64,000 bases of DNA from Trifolium pratense (GCF_020283565.1 NC_060064.1:13226337-13290336), one strand, 5' to 3'. Counted from the stretch's first letter, positions 11,450 through 22,103 are shown. Notes: a model not told the origin generated them from the letters alone. Translations and numbers: made by a program.

Positions 11450-12036
11450 TGTAGGATATTTTATATCTTAATTTATTTTAAACATTATTTTATATTATTA
11501 TATATGTTAATTATTATTAAATTTCTTTTGACCAAGTAATGTATATTACTAAATGCATAGTGATGGTGCAAGTTTTCTTTTATTTTTCATATTGTAACGT
11601 TTTATGCTAATCATAATCCTAATAACTAGGCTTTATGGTAATAATTTTTCAAGAGTATCCAAGGACTTTGTGGTTATAAGAAAGGTACCATGAAGAAGAA
11701 GCAAAAGATATATAACAAATTATATTACTAAAATAATAATACTAAGTTCCCATGAGCATCCAAAAGGAGTTCGTTGAGGCCTTGCTAATTCACGTGCAGT
11801 GCTAGCAAGATGTGACTGTTGTATCCTGGAGGGTATTAGCTATGAGGCCAACTGCACCGGTAACTTACCTGTGGCGGCGAAATACTCTTAAGCCCAGTGC
11901 ATTTGCACGCCTCAGTCAAAATCGATAAGCTTTTCTTCTTCTCTAATTTATTTTATTATTAGTCATATTTATTTGTTCTAATATTTCTTTGATTTATTAT
12001 TATTGAAATAATTCTATGTCTAATATTTTTCCAACA
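11450..12036 (+). repeat. 3' LTR (587 bp)
   Basis: Second terminal repeat of the same element, preceded by the polypurine tract and followed by the AACAT target-site duplication. Confidence 0.93.
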
Positions 12037-12198
12037 AACATAAATCAATATTTTATTATATGTTGTAGTAATCGACTAGACGGAATGATACTTACCCACC
12101 CATTGAATGGCTGTTATAAAAAACCAACCCATTGAATAAGTAACTTAATTGAATAAGTAACTTAACCGGACGGCGTAATGATTTGTAATAAACTCTGC

Positions 12199-12200
<2 letters not shown>

Positions 12201-12252
<52 letters not shown>
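12201..12252. repeat. (AT)n microsatellite
   Basis: About 26 AT units. The tract resumes at 12663-12679 on the other side of the foldback element. Confidence 0.97.
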
Positions 12253-12255
<3 letters not shown>

Positions 12256-12662
12256 GAGGGATCAAATTACACAGGTGTAACATTTGAGTAATGTTTGAGT
12301 AATGTTACACCGCTCAATAACGCTTTAACGAATACAAATTTTACAAAATCTACCGTTTGATTGAAAGTTTATATTGTATAGATCATCTATGTTAAGTTTT
12401 ATAAAAATCTAAAATCGTTTGATATGTTATTGAGATAGATCAAGATTAACGGTATTCGATAAAAGCGCATAAACCATTAATCTTAACCGGTCTCAATAAC
12501 ATGTCAAACGATTTTAGATTTTTGTAAAACTTAACATGGATGATTTATACGATATAAGTTTTCAATCCAATGGTGGATTTTATAAAATTTGTATTCGTTA
12601 AAGTGTTATTGAGCGGTGTAACATTACTCAAACGTTACACCAGTGTAATTTGATCCCTCCCC
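12253..12662. mobile_element. 410-bp foldback MITE inside (TA)n
   Basis: The whole element is an imperfect inverted repeat. The left end GGGGAGGGATCAAATTACAC matches the complement of the right end, and pairing continues through most of each 200-bp arm (for example the CTAAAATCGTTTGA and TCAAACGATTTTAG blocks). It is flanked directly by (AT)n on both sides, so the target duplication cannot be separated from the microsatellite. This is similar in style to the Micron-type MITEs described from rice, which sit in (TA)n tracts; family membership is not shown. It is non-coding. Confidence 0.87.
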
Positions 12663-12689
12663 ATATATATATATATATACACGCACGAG

Positions 12690-12835
12690 GTCAGGATCAA
12701 ATAACACCAATGTGTCAAACTTAATAATATGACATCTCCGATAATTCTTTATCGTATAATCGTCTTACAAAATCGACAGATGGATTGAAATATATTATAA
12801 TATAGATCATATCTATAGTATATGACATTAGTCGG
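12690..12835 (+). mobile_element. half of a diverged relative of the 410-bp foldback element
   Basis: GGTCAGGATCAAATAACACC and the following text (CTTACAAAATCGACAGATGG, then ATATAGATCAT) parallel the left arm of the neighbouring element step by step but with many substitutions. No matching right arm is seen, so this looks like a truncated family member. Confidence 0.55.
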
Positions 12836-12845
12836 AAATCATTTG

Positions 12846-12866
12846 CTCATTCACAACTCCCTCCAT
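12846..12866 (-). pseudogene. 5' end of a second PGG gene, unit A
   Basis: The minus strand reads MEGVVNEQM then a stop, matching the start of the unit B fragment at 22319-22321. The MULE lies immediately upstream of the start codon, so promoter and coding start are separated by 1.9 kb. Confidence 0.5.
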
Positions 12867-12874
12867 TTTTTTTT

Positions 12875-14798
12875 GAGTAATCAGTCAATTTAGTCCCTAA
12901 ACTATCACTCTCTCACCAACTTAGTCCCTAAACTATTAAAACCAACTAAAAGGTCCCTAAACTATATTCACATCCTTCAATTTAGTCCCTAAACTATTTT
13001 CCATCCATCAATTTAGTCCACCGTTATATTTTCCTTTAACTGTTCTTTAAAACCCTAAAATCCAAAAGCTACTTTTACTCTTATATCTCTCTTCTCGACC
13101 AACTCTCTCAAATCATCTCAATCTGAAAACCCTAGAGCCACCTATACGGTCCAATTCCGGTTGTCGTCGTTGTTTTAAGGTACGTTTTTCACTGTTTTTC
13201 GTTCTAACTTTTATAAATTTGTAAGGGTTTATTCTCACTTGTTAATTTTCAGGAATGAAATTTGTGTTTTTTAGTCCAATGAACCATGTTGTTTTAGCTT
13301 GAACCAAATTTGTTTTAGCGTGAACCATGTTGTTGTTGCTTCCTTTTTGGCTTATTCATGTTGCTGCTATTTTGAAGCTTTTGTATCTCTTATATTATTA
13401 CCATCTATATTATTGTTTATGTTGCTTTGTGGTCCTAATTTGTTTAAGTATTATAGTGGTCCTAATTTGTTTCTTTTTTATGCAATTGCCTCTCTATAGT
13501 GGTCCTATTCTGATCCTTGTTTTGTCTCCTCAATGTTTTCTCAATTTGTGCTCCTTGTTAATACTATACATTATATTATATTAGATGGCTGAAAGTGATG
13601 ATGATACAAGTGATGGAGGAAGGTTCTCTTATCACTCAGAAGAACTTAGAGGGCCTATTAGTTCATCTGATGAAGAGAATGAATCAGTGAGAGTTATATA
13701 TCCACAATTCAATGCTGAAGCTCAATTTGGGGAAGTTAGGTTGGCTGTAGAGATGGAGTTTGCAACTTTGGCTGAATTTAAAAAAGCTGTGAAAGACTAT
13801 ACCATCCATATTGGAAGACAAATCAAATGGATAAAGAATGACAAGGTAAGAGCAAGAGCAAAGTGTGTGTTTGAGCATTGCAAATGGGAGATACTTTGTT
13901 CGCGTAGTAGTATAACAAATAGCTTTCAAATCAAGACTTTTGAAAATACAACTCACTCATGCCCAGGAACATTCACGAATAGTCAGGCTGATAGAAAGTG
14001 GGTTATTGAGAAGTTGGAATTGAGATTGAGACAACAGCCGTCTCTTAGCCATAGTGAGGCTTATTACTTGATGAAAGAGGATTATAATCTACATTTGGAG
14101 GATAGTATGATTTATAGATCACTTAAACAAGCAAAACAAAATGTCGAGGGATCTGAAATTGATCAGTATGCTAAGCTATGGGACTATTGCCATGAGTTAT
14201 TATCCCAGAATCCAGGTTCAACGGTGAAAATGAGCACTATACCACAACAAGAAGGGCCGCCAATATTTCACCGATTGTATATATGTTTTGGTGCTAGTAA
14301 AAGAGGGTTCAAGGAAGGCTGCAGACCTATAATTGGATTGGATGGTTGTTTTTTAAAGGGTTATTTTGGAGTACAATTGTTGACTGCTGTCGGCGGAGAT
14401 GCAAACAACCACATTTTTGTCATTGCATATGCTGTAGTTGATGTCGAAAATAAAGACTATTTATTTAGAGACTATTTGTTTTAATAGTTATTTGATTTAG
14501 CAGTAATGATTTAGCAGTGTTGTTACTATTTTGTTGTTTTTTAAGATAGTTTAGGGACTAAATTGAAGTATTTTTTATAGTTTAGGGACTACTAACAGTC
14601 ACTTAACGGAAAAGTTAACCGAGGAACTAAATTGAAGGATGTGAATATAGTTTAGGGACCTTTTAGTTGGTTTTAATAGTTTAGGGACTAAATTGAAGGA
14701 TGTGAATATAGTTTAGGGACCTTTTAGTTGGTTTTAATAGTTTAGGGACTAAGTTGGTGAGAGAGTGATAGTTTAGGGACTAAATTGACTGATTACTC
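12875..14798 (+). mobile_element. Mutator-like element (MULE), internally deleted
   Basis: Long terminal inverted repeats begin GAGTAATCAGTCAATTTAG and contain several copies of a GTCCCTAAACTAT motif. The right repeat (about 14560-14798) carries a 61-bp tandem duplication. A 9-bp target-site duplication consists only of T (12866-12874 and 14799-14807). The flanks join into sequence matching the empty site in unit B at about 22306-22345 (CTCCCTCCATTTTT then CTTTGCCTAGCTA). The interior holds only the first part of a transposase. Confidence 0.92.
13585..14484 (+). pseudogene. MuDR-type transposase, N-terminal part only
   Basis: 299 residues. An acidic start (MAESDDDTSDGGRF) leads into the MuDR N-terminal domain (about residues 55-170, with FKKAVKDYTI, RARAKC and THSCPG). 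The opening of the MULE catalytic domain follows, with the first aspartate in GLDGCFLKGYFG near residue 252. The frame then ends at LFRDYLF and a stop. The second aspartate, the glutamate and the SWIM zinc finger are missing, so it cannot catalyse transposition. A probable 5' leader intron (donor after GTTTTAAG, acceptor TTTTCAG near 13252) precedes the ORF inside the element. Confidence 0.88.
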
Positions 14799-15169
14799 TT
14801 TTTTTTTCTTTGCCTAGCTAGTTTTTTTTTCCTTTAAGTTGTGATGAATGAATGAGAATTTGATCAAAAGGATACTTTTTCGCCTATTACTAAGTCGAAT
14901 TTTTGTTCGTCTGTTTGTCTATAGTTTTTACCGTGCGGTGACCCTTTTATCAACTAGACATTATCTGGAGGTGGAGGAGGAAATCTATATGAAGCAAGAT
15001 ACGTGTGTTTGTTGCTTAAAGTGATTAAGGTCATGTTTGTATGTTGTAAAATTTATTACTATGGTAGCATAATTTGGGAAGTTTAGCAAAATTATTTGAC
15101 AATTTGAGATGATTTTGTTGTGAAGCAGATTATCCTGTATTATTTGAGTAGTCATCGTTGAACTAACAA

Positions 15170-16180
15170 ATTCAGTTTTTGATAGCATCAGTTCCCCTGA
15201 GCCTGAGTTTGAATCTCGGATACTCCACTTATTCATCTTAAGGGCCCGTTTGGTGCACAGGATAATAGACATGATAGAATAACTGTATCATATCATGCCG
15301 CAATCCAGTGTTTGGTGATACAACAGGATATGATAAGTTAATCCTGAAGCTTATCCTATCCTGTCTCTCTAGTTATAATTCTTATCCTGAATTTGAGCTG
15401 GGTTACCAGCATGATAGGATAAGAAGAAAAAAAAATTACTGATTTATTTTATAAAATATATTTTAAAATACATAAAATAAAATTAATAAAATATAAATAA
15501 TAAAATAATTAATTTTTAAATATATATGATTTTCTCACAAGGGTAATTTTGTAATTTATATTTTCTAAAAAATCAAAATTTTACTAAAATTACAATATTT
15601 TAAAGTAAAATGATTATTAAAAAATTGACAAATAGGGATATTAATTTAAATTTTATAAAAAAATTAAATATAATTCTTTTGCAATAGTAATTTTATTATT
15701 TACGTATGAGATATATCATATATTTATTTGGCTTATCTAACATGTATATATTATTGAGTTATTTATTTGATCATGATTCATATAAAAAATTAAACTTGAT
15801 TATTTTCTCATGATTTTTATTTTAAATTATATAAAGTTATTTGATTACTTATTTATATTTTTTATTTATAAAATTCAAAGTATTACAAAATAATTTTAAA
15901 AAAATAACAATTGTTTTACAAGAGTAATTTTGTCAATTAAATGTTATATATCTTATCATATTATTATGAGCAAGTATGTATTAAAAACAAAATATAATAG
16001 TTATCATGTTTGTTATCCCGTGTGCATCAAACATAAGATATGATAACTGAGTATAACTGTTATGCTGCTGTTATCCTATCCTTATCCTGTTTTATATCCT
16101 ATCATGTCACTATGATATCCTGCACACCAAATGGGCCCTAATGGTAGAATTCTAGCTACTGAACTACTTGACAAAAAAAA
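15170..16180 (-). mobile_element. SINE split by a Tourist-like element
   Basis: Read on the minus strand, TTTTTTTTTGTCAAGTAG starts at about 16180 and the sequence continues after 15241 with AAGTGGAGTATCC and a box B-like ATTCAAACTC. The same family lies at 63511-63650 and, in pieces, at 20030-20072 and 32330-32420. It is interrupted at the TAA at 15239/16139. Confidence 0.65.
15242..16138. mobile_element. 897-bp Tourist-like (PIF/Harbinger type) element
   Basis: Terminal inverted repeats GGGCCCGTTTGGTG and CACCAAATGGGCCC, with a TAA target-site duplication (15239-15241 and 16139-16141). Sub-terminal parts (GATATGATAA, TATCCTATCCT) are also inverted. The AT-rich centre is non-coding. The 3-bp TAA duplication is the hallmark of PIF/Harbinger-type elements. 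Absent from unit B. Confidence 0.9.
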
Positions 16181-17187
16181 ATGACTTGCATCAAAGTTGA
16201 CAGGCGGCCTTTTCTTTGTTCATTTCTACTCCATTTACACCTTTGTCTCCATTGGTATCAATTTCTACCTTGCTTTCATGCTCACCAATTGAGACACCAA
16301 CTTTTGGTTGCCTTAGGATTTCTGCAATCCAATTTTGCAACTGACCGTAGACACTTCATCTGTTAGAGCAGGGCAAACAATGTTCATTACATAGTCAATG
16401 TTTAAATTGATACATGAGAAACAAACACTTAGCCTCAGTTTGGATAAACAACTTAATTAAGCGTTTATAACTTACTATAGAAGTTATAAGTTGTTTTCAT
16501 ATAAGTCGTCATTGAAAGCTTATAAAATTAAGCTTTCAACATGTCTTAGAGTTGCTTTCATAAACTCTCTAAAAAATTCTCTCAAATACTTAAGTTAATA
16601 TTTGAACATATTTTAGTCGTGTCAAAACTATTTTGTCGAAATTTAAAATTTCTAAATATTCGATCAGAACTTTTTGTACATATTTTTATTCATACCAAAA
16701 GCTTTATGATGTATAAAACATAAGCAAGGAGCATGTGGTAGAGTAGACCCTATGAGAGTATTACCTAATCTTGGGACAGTGTGACCTTGAGGATGCCTTA
16801 TTATAAGTGGTTTGTCAAATGCAGAGGCAAGTTCCTCAGAAGGAATTTTCAACCAATCTTTGTCACCAATAAAATGAACAGATTTAGCTTTGATGGGGTC
16901 CTTGTAAGCTATTTCACATATGCTAGGATCTCTAAATTTGGAGCCAGATATTGATATCAAAAACTTTATGGGTGGATGCTCCTTTAGCAATTTTCCCTGT
17001 CAATTAATTTCATGTTGACTAATTACTCACAATTTTGTAGTTTAATTATTGAAAGTATAAATCAAATTACAATAGTTACTTACCTGTGCTTGATAACCTA
17101 TTAAAATGCTGAAAGTGTTGCACCCTGATTTAATTCAAAAGATAACAAAAAAACAAATTCAATTAGTGTCTATATATATGCATCAAT

Positions 17188-17485
17188 TGTTGAAGCTTAA
17201 TTCAAACTTTGACACTGGTCGCTTAGCGAGCTTGGCTTGGCTAAGCAAGCTCTATGCCATTGGGTTTTCTGTTATGGCAGTTAAAATCAAGTCAGTTAGG
17301 AAGTTGTTAGTTTGTTTTACAGTTGTAAAGTAGTTATGCTTTGTTACTTGTAGCCTAAGTAGCCTTTGGTTGTAGTATAAAACCAATTGTATTCCCCTCT
17401 TTTGCGAATTAATGAAATCATAACCTTTTCCCTCTTATCTCTCTCTCAATTCACTTCACTTCAATGTTTTCTCTAAGTTCTAACA
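17188..17485 (+). mobile_element. 298-bp solo LTR in intron 4 of FSH copy A
   Basis: Begins TGTTGAAGC, ends GTTCTAACA, and is flanked by a perfect 5-bp TCAAT duplication (17183-17187 and 17486-17490). It contains a TATA-like AGTATAAAACC and an AATGAAATCATAA polyadenylation-like stretch. No interior domain or second LTR is near it. The matching position in unit B lacks it. Confidence 0.87.
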
Positions 17486-18623
17486 TCAATTGAGTCCAAC
17501 TGTTACTGTCTTTTCTATTATCAAATGTGTGAGACGGTGTCACGATAGTCTATAAAAATATTTGAAATTCAAAAAACCTTTATGAGTGTATCTTCTGTTC
17601 ATAATATTTGGACTAAATTGACTAACAAAATACATTTGAGAACCAAATTAACTAACAAAATTAGTGTACTCAATTATAAATGTTTACCTGTGAGAAGCCA
17701 AGGAAACCATCAAAGGGACCATTGGCAATGATGTACTCAGTCAAATATGAGATACATTCATCCAAGTTAGTGTACTCAGTGAAATCCTGAAATATAAGAG
17801 TTATTGTATATTTAGTTAAACTCAAAATTTCTTTACTCTACACTTAAAATAAAGTATGATAATTTTTCATTGCTACTAAGTATTTATATACCTTGTCGAA
17901 TTGAAACCACTCAAATTGTAAGGTGGAGGAAAAATGCCTTCTATGTTAGATTTCCCTTCAGCAGGAAATTTTCCATCTGGGAATTCCTGTCACCAAAAAC
18001 AACTTCTTTGGTTCTATTGTTCTCATCTCTACATTTTTTTACTTTCTAAAATATGAATACTATATAAATAACTTAGCTATAAATTGTGATAATTTGTGAT
18101 CATTGATCAATCAAAGTGTTAAATAACAGTCACGTTGCGATCCTTGATTGGAAAGAATTACAGTCAAATACGATGCTAATTAATAATACAGTCTAAATAA
18201 CATTTTGCAAAGATATAAAAAATATTAGTGTTGCAGCCTAAATCGCAGTTGATCATGTTTTCTTTTAAAGCATGACGATCGACTCTTGCAATAATCATTA
18301 TGAAAAAGGTTTAATCACCATCAATAGTAATAAGTTAAGCCATCATGTCTCTACTTAATTAGTTTAAATCAGTGTTTCACACTTCAACAGACGCATTGCA
18401 CGACACAACGAACACATTGACCGCAATCGCAACGACTACTACCACATCCGTGACTGTACAACAATTTAAAACGATGGCACCACACTAAGATAAGCCATGA
18501 CGTCCCTACTTAAATCAGTGTTTTGTTTGTTATAATAAAGTTGCTAAGAAAGTTGGAAAAAACCACATCGTTGGTAATATAGTTAGTTTGACATTAGAAA
18601 AGACAAAGATATATATTAGTACT

Positions 18624-18930
18624 GGCTTAATTAGTAAAATGGTCCCTTAAAGACATTTTTGGTTTCATATTGTTCCCTTAAAGAAAAAAAGGTCTAAATA
18701 GGTCCCTTAAAGAAGAAAAAAGTCCGAATAGGTCCCTTAAAGACATATCCGTTAATCAGTTTGGTCCTATTTAGACCTCTTTTTAGGGACCAAACTGATT
18801 AACGGAGATGTCTTTAAGGGACCTATTCGGACTTTTTTTTCCTTTAAGGGACCTATTTGGACATTTTTTTCTTTAAGGGACCTATCTGAAACCAAAAATG
18901 TCTTTAAGGGACCATTTTATTAATTAAGCC
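18624..18930. mobile_element. 307-bp Mutator-type MITE, copy 1
   Basis: Near-perfect foldback with ends GGCTTAATTA and TTAATTAAGCC, built from repeated GGTCCCTTAAAG motifs. A 10-bp target-site duplication TATTAGTACT lies at 18614-18623 and 18931-18940. It sits in intron 1 of FSH copy A. Copy 2 is at 27971-28275. Confidence 0.92.
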
Positions 18931-19399
18931 TATTAGTACTAGTTACTACTAATAATTACCAAATGAAATTGAGAGAAAATAGAAGGATCCCATTTACTGA
19001 TTTGTTTTTTGATAAAACTGCCACTGGTTCTGAATCCATGGAGGCAAAGTATTTTCATCTTCTTTCCATTTTTTCCTTCCATTTTTGTTTAATGTAAACA
19101 CCAAAAACCTCAAAATTGGACTTGTTTTTGTAAAGAAATGAGAACTAATAAGAGCCTCTATTTCTACCTACCCTCCATATTTAAGGCCTCCATTCCAACA
19201 ACAACCAGTTTGTCTTGTGGACTTGGTGGTGGGTGTTGCACATGCAAGCTTATTCGACAATTTGAGATGATTCATTCGCTGGTTCAATTTGTTGTTATTT
19301 ACAGGACAAGACAAGGAAGAATGATAACAACTCTTTTCTCTACTACTTCATTATAAAATAGATATGGCTCCTTGTTCTTTTGGCTTACATATCCTCTCC

Positions 19400-19815
19400 C
19401 ACACAATTGTATGCCAGCTTCTTGTCGATTCTGCTGATCGCCAAATGAAGCTTCCCATGATCTTCTAAATTTGGTTACATACACGTTTCGGATGAAGAGT
19501 AGTCTGCTGCATGATATAAGTTGGAATTGCCTGCCAGGACAGATTGTATGAGACTAACACGACCAGCGAAAGAAAGGTGACCAGCTTTCCAGGACGATAG
19601 TCTCTTTCGAATCTTATCAATCAAATACTCATAAGTTGAATTTTTCTAACAGCTATGCAGTAGAGGTAGTCCAAGATACTTCCCCAAATCAGCCATACGC
19701 TCAAAACCTGATGCATTACTGAGCTCCTCAGCCTGCCTACTATGAACATTTCGAGAGACTAACATCTTAGTCTTTTCTATACTAACTTTCGCACCAGAAG
19801 CTGCATAAAATACAC
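19400..19815 (-). pseudogene. LINE reverse-transcriptase fragment at the unit A/B junction
   Basis: The minus strand reads ASGAKVSIEKTKMLVSRN, then GKYLGLPLL, then IRKRLSSWKAGHLSFAGRVS, the region after the catalytic box of plant LINE ORF2. At least one stop is present. It lies between the two duplication units. Confidence 0.8.
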
Positions 19816-20219
19816 ATTAAGACATTCCACCATTAAATAAGACTTGCATATTCGCCAAATTATGCTAAAGACAACTCCGATTAGAAAAAAAAAAGTAGAA
19901 TTAAAAATATTTTCTGTCACATTATGCTAAATACAACTTTTCACATTTATACAATATAACGTATAATAATATTACAATCCAAGTACTGTAAAAAACAAAA
20001 TATTATAATCCAATAACATTTGTTCACCTTAAGGGTAGAAATTCTAGCTGCTAGCTTACTTGACAAAAAAAAATTGTGTGTGTAACACATTCAATTCAAT
20101 TACAGATACAAGTGAATAAAAACTGGCACACCTATAGCTTAAAGACATCAACTCTCCTAAACTCTTTGAAATGTAACCATAATTTTATTTTCTGAGTGTG
20201 AACCAGGAATTCTCTGTGC

Positions 20220-20400
20220 ACAATTGCAGAGACTAATCCTTTGAGCCATGTGAGAACCAAATAGCTAGGCAGCAAACTCTTCTTAAGAGTTTTAACGCTG
20301 CTGCATGCCCAAGTCAGTGATCAATCGAATCCAAGACCTTGGTTAAGCTAGAAGAGACCCGTGTCATCTCATCTAAACACTTTTGGGTATGTAACTATAA
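20220..20400 (-). repeat. possible SINE-like repeat
   Basis: The minus strand shows a TAGCTTAACC (box A-like) and GGATTCGATTG (box B-like) pair, then GGGCATGCAGCAG. The resemblance to tRNA-derived legume SINEs is weak and no target duplication was found. Confidence 0.35.
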
Positions 20401-20455
20401 ATTTAGTTAAACAAAGTTCATGATAGACCCACCTTGCTTGGTAGATGATCATGAT

Positions 20456-21076
20456 TCACCAGCAGCAACAGAGAAAACGGAAGAACGTCTTGAGTAACCA
20501 AAACACAAAGCGGACGAAAAATATGATAACCAGCAAAACAATCAACCCTATCCAAAAAATCCCATAATAAAGTATAATATGATATAAAGTTCCATCAAGT
20601 GGATCCAATATCATCGAAAGAGAAATCACATAAGCACCAGCGGTACAAAACACCGAGACACAAGTTACAATTATAAGCAACCACATAACAAGCTTATTAC
20701 GAAGAGGAAATCCACATATTAGTAACACAATTATTGCTTGAGAAGCAGAGAAAGATATGGTACATAAAAGTATAAAAACTTCATATCTAAACTTATTGTT
20801 ATCATTATCACCAAAAGCTAAAACTGAAGTACCAGCTTTGCATATTTGATTAGGAGCACAGCCATCTTCAGATTTTGTGTTTGATTGCCAAACACCACCT
20901 GGTGGATTGATTGCAATTTGGAAAGTTAAGGATGCAATAACTGTTGCTACTACCATAAGGGAACCTCTCATTTGTTCTAAATAGTTTCCTTGATTGTTGT
21001 TTTCATATCTTGTGAATTGGTTATTAGGCCATGATGATCCTGGTAATAGTCCATTCTGAACCACAACACCCTCCAT
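20456..21076 (-). CDS. PGG-domain membrane protein (intact copy B)
   Basis: 206 residues, single exon, starting MEGVVVQNGLLPGSSW. The PGG domain begins with YLEQMRGSLMVVATVIASL and the INPPGGVW motif (PPGG at residues 58-61). Four hydrophobic segments follow the pattern of the family: about 38-56, 99-121, 128-153 and 165-195. The protein ends in a cysteine-rich tail, FLCCCW. PGG domains usually form the membrane part of plant ankyrin-repeat proteins, some linked to defence and salt responses. Here there are no ankyrin repeats, so it is a stand-alone PGG protein of unknown role, probably in a cellular membrane. The frame is complete, with a clean stop, in contrast to copy A. The start is chosen because both copies share the ATG and the 5' flank diverges above it. 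Confidence 0.9.
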   Translation of the reverse strand: MEGVVVQNGLLPGSSWPNNQFTRYENNNQGNYLEQMRGSLMVVATVIASLTFQIAINPPGGVWQSNTKSEDGCAPNQICKAGTSVLAFGDNDNNKFRYEVFILLCTISFSASQAIIVLLICGFPLRNKLVMWLLIIVTCVSVFCTAGAYVISLSMILDPLDGTLYHIILYYGIFWIGLIVLLVIIFFVRFVFWLLKTFFRFLCCCW

Positions 21077-22103
21077 TGTTTTTTTGCCTATTAGCTTAGT
21101 TGTTTTCTTCTAAGTTGTGGTGATTGATGAATGATTATGTAATAGGAATTTGGTCAAATAAGAATAGCAGCAAAGATAATGCATTTTCATAGCACCTTCT
21201 GCTAAGTTGAAAATTGGGTTGTGGTCAACGTTAGCATTATACTAATTGAATGCTAGAAGAGTTTTCACATACTGTGGTCAGAAGAATGAATTAAGGTCAA
21301 TATTATACAATATATGGTATAGTAAACGACTAGGAATGTATTTGTAATAAACTATACATCATGTAACAACCTATACTAACAAACGAGGCGCTAGGGATGT
21401 ATTTGTAATTTTGATACATTTGGGTATCAATAAGGCAGCGAGTTACACTTTCGGGGACTAAAATATTGGTTTGTCCACCTATATGTAAAGGTATGTGTAA
21501 ACCACCATTTTGGTTTGTGGAAGTGTATCTCGCTGTCATATTTATCCTTGGATGTACTGAAATTGCTATTAAGTCCAGGAATGTCTCTTTTATTAGTTAT
21601 TTTGATCGTCAAATATGTTTTTAGATAATCAGATTGGTTCTCAAATGTGTTTTCTATTAGTCAATTTAGTCCATAAAATTTTTCTCAAATAGTAAATTCT
21701 CAAATAAAACGCAACAATTTCCAAAACCCAACTTCTTTTTTGAAAGCTCAACTTCTAAAACCGTGTAAACGTACCCAAGTCTACTATTGTGGTATTCAAC
21801 GTTGATTTTTGTCTTTTAAAAATGTTTGGCTTCTTTTTTATAGATAAAAAAGCATTGAATTCCTATGTAAAAACAAGAGTATGTCACTTTCTTTTCTTAT
21901 TTTTTTTTTTGTTCTTTGTGGCCTTTGTGAAGACTTCAGATAGTACGTACTACTAACTATTCCTGATTTGAGTTACTTCTGTCGACATTACAACATATTC
22001 TCAAATAATGTCAAAAGTCTTTGCTCTCTATTTCTTCCAGACCCAGATTTGATGTAGTCAAAATGGCCATACAGTCACACAGTTAGGCGTTGAAGACTGT
22101 CTA

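Larger units (their letters stand above)
8508..12036 (+). mobile_element. non-autonomous LTR retrotransposon, 3.5 kb, young
   Basis: Two 587-bp LTRs (8508-9094 and 11450-12036) begin TGTAGGATATTT and end TTTTTCCAACA; I see no difference between them. A perfect 5-bp target-site duplication AACAT lies at 8503-8507 and 12037-12041. A polypurine tract (GTGGGGGAT) directly precedes the 3' LTR, giving plus orientation. The 2.36-kb interior has no gag or pol, only short ORFs, so the element must have been moved by another element's proteins. The GTGGGGGATTG at the 3' junction resembles Ty1/copia elements, which is inference. Unit B lacks the insertion: the matching place near 21225 reads GTGGTCAACGTTAGC without it. 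Confidence 0.93.
16191..19082 (-). pseudogene. FSH-type serine hydrolase, copy A (three frameshifts)
   Basis: Same six-exon structure as the intact copy B: 18960-19082, about 17890-17984, 17688-17786, 17084-17124, 16765-16996, and about 16191-16359. Exon 1 is intact (MEGKNGKKMKILCLHG). Exon 2 has two extra bases (AATTTGAG for TTTGAG on the coding strand), exon 4 lacks one base (41 instead of 42 nt), and exon 6 lacks one base (ACGGTC for ACGGGTC). Translation leaves the frame in exon 2 and stops in exon 3. Introns hold a solo LTR (intron 4) and a Mutator-type MITE (intron 1), both absent from copy B. Splice sites are still present, so a transcript is possible but no full protein. Confidence 0.92.
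7525..19257 (-). repeat. segmental duplication unit A (decayed copy)
   Basis: This unit is collinear with 19935-26047 in the same orientation. The shared blocks, in order, are the PGG gene, its 5' flank, a second PGG start, a spacer containing the wording GACAATTTGAGATGAT, and the six-exon hydrolase with its 5' flank. The unit is about twice as long as B mainly because of six transposon insertions that B lacks. Both principal genes are broken in A and intact in B. Boundaries are approximate (where I stop seeing similarity by eye). Confidence 0.88.
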
